NCBI GenBank assembly: GCA_003453735.1 | Contig: DMNE01000194.1 | Location: 1,781-13,316 of the forward strand | Direction: 5' to 3' | DNA length: 11,536 nt | Origin: Nitrospiraceae bacterium | Lineage (GTDB): Bacteria > Nitrospirota > Thermodesulfovibrionia > Thermodesulfovibrionales > UBA9159 | Shown here: piece after piece, positions 1 to 6,595 of the stretch | How positions within the stretch are numbered: position 1 is the stretch's first letter | How the letters are laid out: every line of letters begins with the position of its first letter | Position numbers and translations under genes: made by a program | Notes under the pieces: model-generated | What the model was told of the DNA's origin: nothing | Database searches by the model: none | Seen by the model: the letters and a program-made list of their open reading frames with translations, nothing else

Positions 1-110
1 TTCCACGACCAGCGCATGTCCAGCGCAAGCTCTGCAAGAGAATCGAATCCCTCGACCTCGGCAGGCAGAAAAGCATATATCGGACTGTTCATTCTTCTTT
101 TATCGCTCAT
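1..110 (-). CDS. Alpha-glucan (glycogen) phosphorylase family protein, N-terminal fragment
   Basis: Only the first 36 codons are inside the window; the gene runs off the left edge. The start is the ATG at 108-110, with a strong GGAGGGG site six bases upstream. The peptide opens MSDKRRMNSPIYAFLPAEVE and continues with GFDSLAELALDMRWSW. From memory, this short 'LAELALDxRWSWN' block is typical of the N-terminal domain of bacterial alpha-glucan phosphorylases, which release glucose-1-phosphate from storage glucan in the cytoplasm. No catalytic or pyridoxal-phosphate residues are in view, so the call rests on the N-terminal motif alone. The gene lies 17 bp downstream of the OsmC-family stop on the same strand, which suggests co-transcription. 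An unrelated protein sharing the motif is possible but less likely. Confidence 0.6.
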   Translation of the reverse strand, partial: MSDKRRMNSPIYAFLPAEVEGFDSLAELALDMRWSW

Positions 111-116
111 GGCGTT

Positions 117-123
117 CCCCTCC
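117..123 (-). promoter_or_regulatory. Ribosome binding site of the phosphorylase-like gene
   Basis: Minus-strand GGAGGGG, six bases before the ATG at 108-110. It is close to the ideal anti-16S match and fixes the start of the truncated gene. It sits in the 17-bp gap after the OsmC-family stop codon. Confidence 0.7.
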
Positions 124-127
124 ACTG

Positions 128-568
128 CTAACTTTGGTTATAAGCGTCTGCCATCCGTGATTTCACGTCGATTCCGCTTTTAAGCATCTTGTGTATGGGA
201 CATTGCTTTGATACTTTGAAAAGCTTCTCGCGCTCTTGGGCAGTCAGGCCACCCAGAAAATTTATTTCCATAGTGATCTGTTCTTTATATTCATCAATTT
301 CTGTGCAGTCTTCACAATCTTGTTTGAACGTCCGCTGATATTCTGCTGTCACTTCCACCTCATCCAGCTTAAGCCCATGATATTGAGCGTAAGTGTGCAC
401 GACCACAGCCGTGCATGATCCAAGACTCGATAACAACATCCCGTAGGGCGTCAGGTCTGCTATGTGCTTTACTTTGTGTAAATCGGTCGACCCAGGCATG
501 TGCGGGTCAAGTGACCGGATGTCCGTATCGAAATTACTCTTCTGATGAATGACAACCCTCTCCGACAT
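128..568 (-). CDS. OsmC family peroxiredoxin-like protein
   Basis: A protein of 146 residues, the usual length for the OsmC/Ohr superfamily, whose members reduce organic hydroperoxides with a pair of cysteines in the cytoplasm. Both expected cysteines are present: C52 in LLSSLGSCTAVVV and C123 in VSKQCPIHKML. The PYGMLLSSLGSC segment is the family hallmark at the start of the central helix. Two further cysteines (C85, C88) form a CxxC that I do not recognise as a family feature. An ATG eight codons further upstream is open, but the ATG at 566-568 is preferred because a GGAGG sits five bases before it and the protein then begins MSERVVIHQKSN. It is the first clear gene of a probable operon with the downstream phosphorylase-like gene. 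The substrate cannot be read from sequence; it is an OsmC-like rather than a definite Ohr protein. Confidence 0.9.
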   Translation of the reverse strand: MSERVVIHQKSNFDTDIRSLDPHMPGSTDLHKVKHIADLTPYGMLLSSLGSCTAVVVHTYAQYHGLKLDEVEVTAEYQRTFKQDCEDCTEIDEYKEQITMEINFLGGLTAQEREKLFKVSKQCPIHKMLKSGIDVKSRMADAYNQS

Positions 569-572
569 AAAA

Positions 573-579
573 CCCTCCC
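573..579 (-). promoter_or_regulatory. Ribosome binding site deciding the OsmC-family start
   Basis: Minus-strand GGGAGGG lies about five bases before the ATG at 566-568. It supports that start over the upstream in-frame ATG near 592, which would place this site inside the coding sequence. Confidence 0.65.
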
Positions 580-604
580 ACGCACTGTGCACCCATCTCT
601 TTTT

Positions 605-760
605 TTATTTTTTTCGACACGCAACGAGGCTCTCAAGGAGTCTGCCGATAAATTCTCTTTGTTGACAGGTTCGTCGGCTTGCCATTTCTTCGCGTACTAA
701 GGCCTTCCCAAAAATAGCCGTCATCGCTTTCTTATCCGCGTTCCTACCATCTTCACGCAT
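605..760 (-). CDS. Doubtful 51-residue reading frame upstream of the OsmC-family gene
   Basis: An ATG at 758-760 opens a 51-codon frame that ends at a TAA at 605-607, 36 bp before the OsmC-family start and on the same strand. The peptide is charged and alanine/arginine-rich (MREDGRNADKKAMTAIFGKA, then an REEM segment and a basic C-terminus ending RKK). It has a protein-like composition but matches no family I know. There is no good ribosome binding site: a GGAGGG occurs, but about 17 bases before the ATG. It may be a small leader gene, a decayed fragment or chance. I lean towards chance or a remnant. Confidence 0.2.
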   Translation of the reverse strand: MREDGRNADKKAMTAIFGKALVREEMASRRTCQQREFIGRLLESLVACRKK

Positions 761-789
761 TTTCTCAAACTTGCAAACCCTCCCATAAA

Positions 790-795
790 ATTATA
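790..795 (-). promoter_or_regulatory. Candidate -10 box upstream of the OsmC-family operon
   Basis: A perfect TATAAT reads on the minus strand here. The corresponding -35 region, near 813-818, is only T-rich (TTTTTC) and does not resemble TTGACA. If used, it would give a 5' leader of roughly 215 bases to the OsmC-family gene, containing the doubtful 51-codon frame. This is a weak call. Confidence 0.22.
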
Positions 796-1386
796 TCTGC
801 CAACGAAATGCAGAAAAATCCACCAAGAATAAACAGCGTTCGCAAGATAGTAGTTTCTATGAGCAGGATAGCATATTATAAGATCACGTCAAGTGTTTGT
901 ACGCGTTGACCAAGGGCTATCTTTTTTCGTGCAATAAGCGCCTCGAACAACTATTGAAAGTATCGCTTGCCGATGAAGAGGACCTCGCGAGCCTCAGATT
1001 GCCCAGATCTGCCTCTGCAGCTGGATTACAACTGTTGGGATGGCTACTACAAGGCTAGCTGCCAAGGAGAATTAGTACGGGAGTTATGAACCTTGACAAG
1101 AGCCAAGGAACAGCTTCGCATTCTGCAGATCTACTGCCTTTAGTTCTGAAATGGGAAGGGCTGCAAAACATACATGATTTAGTCCTCTCCGGACTGCAAC
1201 AATTTGCAACGTCATTGACCTTTCGAATATGACCGAACAACACTGTCCAACCAAAATCATCACCATGATATGAGATTTAAAGGCATGCTAGACGAGACTC
1301 CTGGCCGCGGATCTCCGTCATCATGTGACCCCTTTGCTTAAAATAAAGTTTTCAGTGGAAGTGCCGATAAGTATATTATGCGGCTA

Positions 1387-1408
1387 CGGAAAAACGCCAT
1401 TTTTTCCG
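1387..1408. repeat. Perfect 8-bp inverted repeat (hairpin) before the kinase start
   Basis: CGGAAAAA and TTTTTCCG flank a six-base loop (CGCCAT). The hairpin lies about 80 bp upstream of the preferred kinase start at 1490. It is not followed by a separate T-run on the plus strand, so it is not a textbook terminator. It could be a regulatory hairpin in the kinase leader, or part of a dispersed repeat. It matches no riboswitch class that I could recognise. Confidence 0.4.
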
Positions 1409-1489
1409 CTACAAGGACTCGGTGCCGGGTCATCACGCACTCTTGGCTTTGCTAGTGGCGGAAGAACCAGGAAACCATTTAGCGGCGAG

Positions 1490-4453
1490 ATGATTGGACA
1501 GATATTCCATAAACTACAGAGAATAAACCCCTGGCATTTTGTCTGGTTTGGTATAGTTTCTTCGGAACTTCTGACGGCACTCATAAGTACCATAATCAGT
1601 TATCTATTATGGGGAAATATTACAAACCAAGTGTTGTTAATCGGCTCTGTAGACGCCTTTATCGTTTCGTTAATTGTTGTGTGGATTATCGTATATTTTA
1701 CCAACAAGCATGCCGCCGAACTCACTGATCTTAATAACCATCTTCAGAATGAAATCAATATGCGCAAACAGACTGACGAAACACTCAAGGAAAGCGAAAA
1801 GAGAATCCGCCTATTGACCGATGTCGCTTTTGATGGAATCGCCGTTTCAGAAAATCTCTTTTTTTTGGAGGCAACCAACAAATTTGCCTCAATGTTTGGT
1901 TGTGCACCCTCCGAGATTGTGGGAAGACATATGTCAGACTTGATCGCGCCTGAATATTTGGAAGAGGTTATTCAGGCCATTAGCAATGGATATGATAGGC
2001 CTTATGAGACAGTAGGTATAAGAAAAGATGGAAAAAGGTTTCATCTCGAAGTCTGTGGAAAGTCTTTCTTATATCAAAACAGAGCGTTGAGAATTTCGGC
2101 GGTTAGGGACATAACGGAACGTAAGGAAATGTTAGAAATGATTCTTCAGGCCAAAGCTGACTGGGAGGAGAGCTTCAACACAATCAATGACGCGATAACG
2201 GTACATGACAAAGATTTCAATATCATCAGGGCAAACAGAGCTGCCGAGGAGCTGCTCGGATTACCCTGTCTTACCATAACGAGGCAGAAGTGCTATGAAT
2301 CCTATCATGGCCGGGGATGCCCCCCAGGAGACTGCCCCAGTTGTCAGGTTTTAGCGACAGGTAAAGCCTCTACGACAGAGATTTTCGAGTCACATCTGAA
2401 GAAGCATCTCGAGATAAAGGTACTACCCCGTCTGGACAATAGTGGAAATCTGATAGGTTTAATTCATTTGGTACGAGACATTACCGAACGCAAGCTTGCC
2501 GAGGAGGAGCTGAAGCGGTCACTTTCGCTCCTGCAAGCGACTTTGGAGTCCACCGCGGATGGAATCCTGGTGGTAGATAGCTCAGGAAAATTTAGCGGCT
2601 ACAATGCGCGCTTCGTGGAGTTATGGCGTTTGCCGGAGGAGATCCTCGCATCCCGAGACGATCAGAGAGCGCTGGACTATGTTTTAGACCAATTGAAAGA
2701 CCCCAATGGCTTTCTCGACAAGGTACAAAGATTATACGCTCACCCGGATGAAACAAGTTTCGACATACTGGAATTCAGTGATGGAAGAGTCTTTGAGAGA
2801 TATTCCCAGTCGCAACGACTTGAGGGCAAAACCGTAGGCCGCGTGTGGAGTTTTCGTGACATTAGCCAACGCAAAAAGACTGAAGAGGCACTATTTGAGC
2901 AGCAGAGTTTTTCCTCAACCCTTATCCAGAATTCTGCAACTGCTGCTTTCGTTCTGGACAAGATGCACAGGATCATGATCTGGAATAAGGCATGCGAAGA
3001 GCTCACCGGATATAGCGAGCGGGACATGATCAGTACCAATAACCAATGGAAGGCATTTTACAACTCCCAGCGGCCTACCGTTGCCGACATAATTCTCAAT
3101 AACGAGATTGAGCGTATGCCACTGCTCTACAAGAACTACTCAAGATCTTCCCTAAATCCACAAGGGATAAGGGCCGAAGGGTGGTTCAAGAACCTTGGTG
3201 GCAAGGACAGATATCTAGTTTTCGAAGCTTCCCCGATTTATAACAGCAAGGGAGATCTGATAGCCGCGATCGAAACGCTCCAGGACATCTCGGAGAGCAA
3301 AAGACTTGAAGAACAGCTCCGCCAGTCACAGAAAATAGAAGCAGTCGGTCAGCTTGCCGGGGGTGTGGCCCACGACTTTAACAATATCATTTCCGCGATA
3401 GTTGGGTATGCACATTTGGCCCTGATGAAATTACCCGAGAACGATATGATCAGGGGAAATCTGGAACAGATTCTCCAAGCATCGGATAGGGCAACTACCC
3501 TTACTCAGAGCCTTCTTTCATTCAGCAGGAAACAGGTAATCAACCCGATGCCAAATAACCTCAATGATATCGTGAAGCGGCAGGAGAAATTCCTGTTGAG
3601 GCTAATCAGAGAAGACATAGAAATCACTACGACCTGTGCCGCGGTTGATCTGACAATCTTTGCCGACAGCGGACAGATCGAGCAGGTACTTATGAACCTT
3701 GTTACAAATGCAAGGGACGCCATGCCGGAGGGCGGACATATATCGCTACGCACAGAGACCATGCATATGGATGAGAAGTTTATCGAGGCACACGGATATG
3801 GTAAACAGGGCAAGTACGCACTTTTGTTGGTTTCAGATACTGGGGAAGGGATGGATGAAAAGACGAGGGTCAGGATATTCGAGCCCTTCTTTACTACCAA
3901 AGAACAGGGAAAAGGTACTGGCCTTGGCCTTTCGATGGTGTACGGTATCGTCAAGCAGCATGACGGTTTCATCAACGTATATAGTGAACCAGGGAGAGGA
4001 ACGACGTTCAAGATTTATCTGCCGCTCTTCAAAAGAGTTGTCGACAAGGATCAAGAAGAAACCAAACTCGCCCCGGTAAAGGGCGGTTCAGAGTTGATAC
4101 TCGTTGCGGAGGACGACGTCGCACTCAGGAAACTCGCCTCAGCGGTACTGCGCAGTTATGGCTATAGTGTGGTTGAAGCGATCGATGGCGAAGATGCGGT
4201 GATGAAATTCGGCAAGAGCAAGGATGATGTGCAGTTGGTTATCCTCGATGGCATCATGCCGAAAAAGAACGGGAAGGAAGCCTACGAGGAGATCCTGACT
4301 ATGAACCCCTCTATCAAGACAATTTTCGTAAGCGGCTATGCTGAAGACATCATCAGCAAGGAAGGTCTCCTTGAGCCAGGCATTAACTTTTTACTCAAAC
4401 CCCTGGCACCCTCGGCTATGCTGCGGAAAGTGAGAGAAATGCTGGATGCATAG
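1490..4453 (+). CDS. Membrane-bound hybrid sensor histidine kinase (4x PAS, HisKA, HATPase, receiver)
   Basis: A two-component hybrid kinase of 987 residues from the ATG at 1490. Two hydrophobic helices (about 17-41 and 48-70) sit behind a short N-terminus, RINPWHFVWFG. Four PAS domains follow, at about 105-212, 224-335, 347-455 and 474-597; three end in the typical RDIT or RDIS linker and the last in QDIS. The phospho-acceptor is H628 in GGVAHDFNN. The ATPase shows an N-box asparagine (N736), DTGEGM (from D783) and GTGLGLSM (from G809). The C-terminal receiver has the acidic cluster E874-D876, phospho-acceptor D920 in ILDGIMP and K970. PAS2 carries a cysteine cluster, C268, C277, C282 and C285 with H273, suggestive of metal or redox sensing. 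The frame is open upstream to a GTG at 1325, but those 55 codons look non-coding; the ATG at 1490 has a poor ribosome binding site, so the start is uncertain. No response regulator is adjacent, so its output and signal are unknown. Confidence 0.9.
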   Translation: MIGQIFHKLQRINPWHFVWFGIVSSELLTALISTIISYLLWGNITNQVLLIGSVDAFIVSLIVVWIIVYFTNKHAAELTDLNNHLQNEINMRKQTDETLKESEKRIRLLTDVAFDGIAVSENLFFLEATNKFASMFGCAPSEIVGRHMSDLIAPEYLEEVIQAISNGYDRPYETVGIRKDGKRFHLEVCGKSFLYQNRALRISAVRDITERKEMLEMILQAKADWEESFNTINDAITVHDKDFNIIRANRAAEELLGLPCLTITRQKCYESYHGRGCPPGDCPSCQVLATGKASTTEIFESHLKKHLEIKVLPRLDNSGNLIGLIHLVRDITERKLAEEELKRSLSLLQATLESTADGILVVDSSGKFSGYNARFVELWRLPEEILASRDDQRALDYVLDQLKDPNGFLDKVQRLYAHPDETSFDILEFSDGRVFERYSQSQRLEGKTVGRVWSFRDISQRKKTEEALFEQQSFSSTLIQNSATAAFVLDKMHRIMIWNKACEELTGYSERDMISTNNQWKAFYNSQRPTVADIILNNEIERMPLLYKNYSRSSLNPQGIRAEGWFKNLGGKDRYLVFEASPIYNSKGDLIAAIETLQDISESKRLEEQLRQSQKIEAVGQLAGGVAHDFNNIISAIVGYAHLALMKLPENDMIRGNLEQILQASDRATTLTQSLLSFSRKQVINPMPNNLNDIVKRQEKFLLRLIREDIEITTTCAAVDLTIFADSGQIEQVLMNLVTNARDAMPEGGHISLRTETMHMDEKFIEAHGYGKQGKYALLLVSDTGEGMDEKTRVRIFEPFFTTKEQGKGTGLGLSMVYGIVKQHDGFINVYSEPGRGTTFKIYLPLFKRVVDKDQEETKLAPVKGGSELILVAEDDVALRKLASAVLRSYGYSVVEAIDGEDAVMKFGKSKDDVQLVILDGIMPKKNGKEAYEEILTMNPSIKTIFVSGYAEDIISKEGLLEPGINFLLKPLAPSAMLRKVREMLDA

Positions 4454-4670
4454 GCATGTTGCGTGATTTGTTGTTGCTACTTTATTCTTGAGATGCTCTT
4501 TCGGTCTTGCCCGTTGTATATTTACTGCTTCTAGTCGTACGCACCGCACCCATTCTTCATTTCCGCGGAATTGCATGGTTACTTTTTATCTGCGTCACTT
4601 CCTTCTCTTCACAAGAAGACTTCATTAAAGACATATAAAACATCTGTCGCAAATGACGGTATTTCTGGAG

Positions 4671-4676
4671 TATAAT
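4671..4676 (+). promoter_or_regulatory. Candidate -10 box for the ABC-F gene
   Basis: A perfect TATAAT lies 47 bp before the ABC-F start. No convincing TTGACA-like -35 is found 16-18 bp upstream. Transcription would begin near 4683, right at the small hairpin at 4684-4695. The 270-bp gap after the kinase stop makes a separate promoter here plausible. Confidence 0.35.
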
Positions 4677-4683
4677 ACCATGC

Positions 4684-4700
4684 AGTGTGCGCACTTTTTT
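4684..4700 (+). terminator. Weak terminator-like hairpin with T-run
   Basis: AGTG and CACT pair around a TGCG loop and are followed by six T residues. A 4-bp stem is very short for an intrinsic terminator. It lies about 230 bp after the kinase stop and just before the ABC-F gene, so it could weakly end kinase transcription or form the 5' end of the ABC-F leader. It may also be chance. Confidence 0.2.
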
Positions 4701-4723
4701 AGGTTCTCTAATACAGGTAAAGA

Positions 4724-6595
4724 ATGATTCAGGTTAGCAATTTAGATAAAGCTTACGGAACGCAGGTAATTTTTGACAGTGTCAGCTTCACTGTCAATGC
4801 CGGAGAACGTGTTGGCCTAGTCGGCAGGAATGGCCACGGTAAAACAACCCTCTTCAGGATGATCTTCGGAGAAGACCACCCTGACTCAGGAGTTATCAGT
4901 ACCCCTGCGAATTACCGTGTCGGCCACCTTTCCCAGCATATCCACTTTACTGAGAGTACGGTACTGAAAGAAGGCTGTTTGAGTCTGCAGACAGCCGAAG
5001 ATGGCAGAGATGAGACATACCGTGTTGGAACCATCCTCATGGGTCTCGGGTTCACTCGAGATGATTTCACCCGCAACCCTTTCGATCTCTCTAGTGGTTA
5101 TCAGATAAGGTTAAACCTTACGAAGGTGCTCGTCTCTGAGCCGAACCTTCTGCTTCTTGATGAGCCGACAAACTATCTTGACATTGTTTCGATGCGATGG
5201 CTGACACAATTTTTGCGCAACTGGAAAAAAGAACTAATACTGATCACCCACGACCGGGGTTTCATGGACAGCGTGACGACCCACACCATGGGCATTCACC
5301 GATGCAAGATACGGAAATTGAAGGGATCGACCCATAAACTCTATGAACAGATCCTCCAGGAAGAGGAAGTCTACGAGCAGACTCGGATAAACGACGAAAA
5401 AAAACGAAAAGAGACTGAGCAGTTCATCAACCGATTTAGGGCTCAGGCGAATAAGGCCAGCGTAGTACAGTCAAGGATAAAGGCATTGCAGAAAAAGGAG
5501 AGATTCGAAAAACTCTTGGAGCTAAAAGACCTCGATTTTGAATTCAGTTCGGCTCCCTTCACAGGAAAACAGCTCATCTGCGTAGAAGACTTGTCCTTCT
5601 CCTTTAACCGTGATGCTCCGCTTCTCATTAACCGGCTCAGCCTATCGATAGGGAAAAAAGACCGAATCGCCGTTATCGGGAAGAACGGCAGGGGAAAGAC
5701 CACGCTTTTGAACCTTCTAGCAGGGGAGCTTACTCCGCTAAGCGGCAAGATCTTCTGCCATCAGCAACTCAAGGTCGCCTATTTCGGCCAATCGAATATA
5801 GACCGACTCGATCCCCAAAAGACAGTCGAGGAAGAGATCCTAGATGTTCACCCGCACCATCATCGTGGGTCTGCTCGTAAGATCTGCGGTGCCATGATGT
5901 TTGAAGGTGATAATGCTTTAAAAAAAATCTCTTTTCTTTCAGGTGGAGAGAAGAGCCGGGTGTTGATTGGTAAACTCATCGTGAGCCCCGCCAACCTACT
6001 GCTCTTGGATGAACCGACAAACCACCTCGATATGGAAGCGATTGATTCTCTCCTTGAAGCTATCGAGGCATTTAAAGGTGCAGTCGTAATTGTCACCCAC
6101 AGCGAGATGATCCTCAGTGCGGTCGCCACCAGGCTGATTGTCTTTGACAACGGAAAGCTGCAACTGTTTGAAGGAACCTACCAGGACTTTCTCGACCGCG
6201 TCGGATGGAGGGATGAAGATACCGACAAAGCCCGCAGCTGTCAAGTCATGAATGGAGAGAGAAAAACGTCAAATAAGAAAGAGCTTCGGCGCATTCGGGC
6301 AGAGATCATTAGCAGCCGTTCCCGAATCCTCGTCCCACTGCAGGATAGAATAGCCGAGATTGAAGATACCATCATGCGCCTGGAACACGAAGCTGAAGGT
6401 GATACCAATTCCCTCTTGCAGGCTTCAGTAAAGGGAGACGGCGAATCTATTAAGAGGCTTACAAAGTCGATCCATACCTCGAAGCAAAGCATTGATGCGC
6501 TTTTTGCTGAGCTAGAAAGGCTGACCGGCGAATTTGACGCCCGATCAAGAGAATTCGAAGAGAGGCTCAGCGAGTTTCAGCAAGAGGTGCATTAG
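4724..6595 (+). CDS. ABC-F family ATPase (two nucleotide-binding domains, no membrane domain)
   Basis: A protein of 623 residues with the duplicated ATPase layout of ABC-F proteins, which act on ribosomes or as soluble ATPases rather than as transporters. Domain 1 has Walker A GRNGHGKTT (34-42), signature LSSGYQ (122-127), Walker B LLLLDEP (142-148) and H176. Domain 2 has GKNGRGKTT (319-327), LSGGEK (405-410), Walker B (425-431) and H459. A charged linker at about 190-280, with ETEQFINRFRAQANKASVVQ, is the ABC-F interdomain region. Residues 510-620 are charged and likely coiled coil, like the C-terminal arm of Uup-type proteins. The ATG at 4724 follows an AGG about six bases upstream. The first signature has serine in place of the usual second glycine. 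The substrate is unknown; a role in translation or antibiotic protection is family-level inference. The 3' end overlaps the convergent S1 gene by 4 bp. Confidence 0.93.
   Translation: MIQVSNLDKAYGTQVIFDSVSFTVNAGERVGLVGRNGHGKTTLFRMIFGEDHPDSGVISTPANYRVGHLSQHIHFTESTVLKEGCLSLQTAEDGRDETYRVGTILMGLGFTRDDFTRNPFDLSSGYQIRLNLTKVLVSEPNLLLLDEPTNYLDIVSMRWLTQFLRNWKKELILITHDRGFMDSVTTHTMGIHRCKIRKLKGSTHKLYEQILQEEEVYEQTRINDEKKRKETEQFINRFRAQANKASVVQSRIKALQKKERFEKLLELKDLDFEFSSAPFTGKQLICVEDLSFSFNRDAPLLINRLSLSIGKKDRIAVIGKNGRGKTTLLNLLAGELTPLSGKIFCHQQLKVAYFGQSNIDRLDPQKTVEEEILDVHPHHHRGSARKICGAMMFEGDNALKKISFLSGGEKSRVLIGKLIVSPANLLLLDEPTNHLDMEAIDSLLEAIEAFKGAVVIVTHSEMILSAVATRLIVFDNGKLQLFEGTYQDFLDRVGWRDEDTDKARSCQVMNGERKTSNKKELRRIRAEIISSRSRILVPLQDRIAEIEDTIMRLEHEAEGDTNSLLQASVKGDGESIKRLTKSIHTSKQSIDALFAELERLTGEFDARSREFEERLSEFQQEVH

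Larger units (their letters stand above)
569..1489. other. Long intergenic region with no convincing gene
   Basis: About 920 bp separate the divergent OsmC-family and histidine-kinase genes. I found only short frames: 51 codons at 605-760 (minus), 38 codons from the ATG at 973 (plus), 47 codons from the ATG at 1086 (plus) and a roughly 58-codon open frame at about 881-1060 (plus). None has a family motif or a good ribosome binding site. The stretch from 1325 to 1489 is open in the kinase frame from a GTG, but its translation is rich in glycine, serine and arginine and does not look like the start of a membrane kinase. It contains a perfect 8-bp hairpin. The region may hold decayed genes and the promoters of both flanking genes. 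Confidence 0.5.

Noticed and set aside
662..667. Perfect TTGACA on the plus strand as a -35 box
   Set aside because: No TATAAT-like sequence occurs 16-18 bp downstream, and the next plus-strand gene is over 800 bp away.
881..1089. Short plus-strand frames that might be a decayed transposase or regulator
   Set aside because: The translations contain no motif I can tie to a family, and the frames are interrupted and lack start signals.
1387..1408. Cyclic di-GMP (GEMM) or other riboswitch before the kinase
   Set aside because: A hairpin is present, but I could not fit the conserved core bases of GEMM or fluoride riboswitches on either strand.
3505..4079. Long frames within the kinase ATPase region on both strands
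   Set aside because: They overlap a clearly coding region with intact kinase motifs and have no family features of their own.
4561..4570. Palindrome TTCCGCGGAA as an operator
   Set aside because: A single 10-bp palindrome with no second copy and no adjacent promoter box; could easily be chance.
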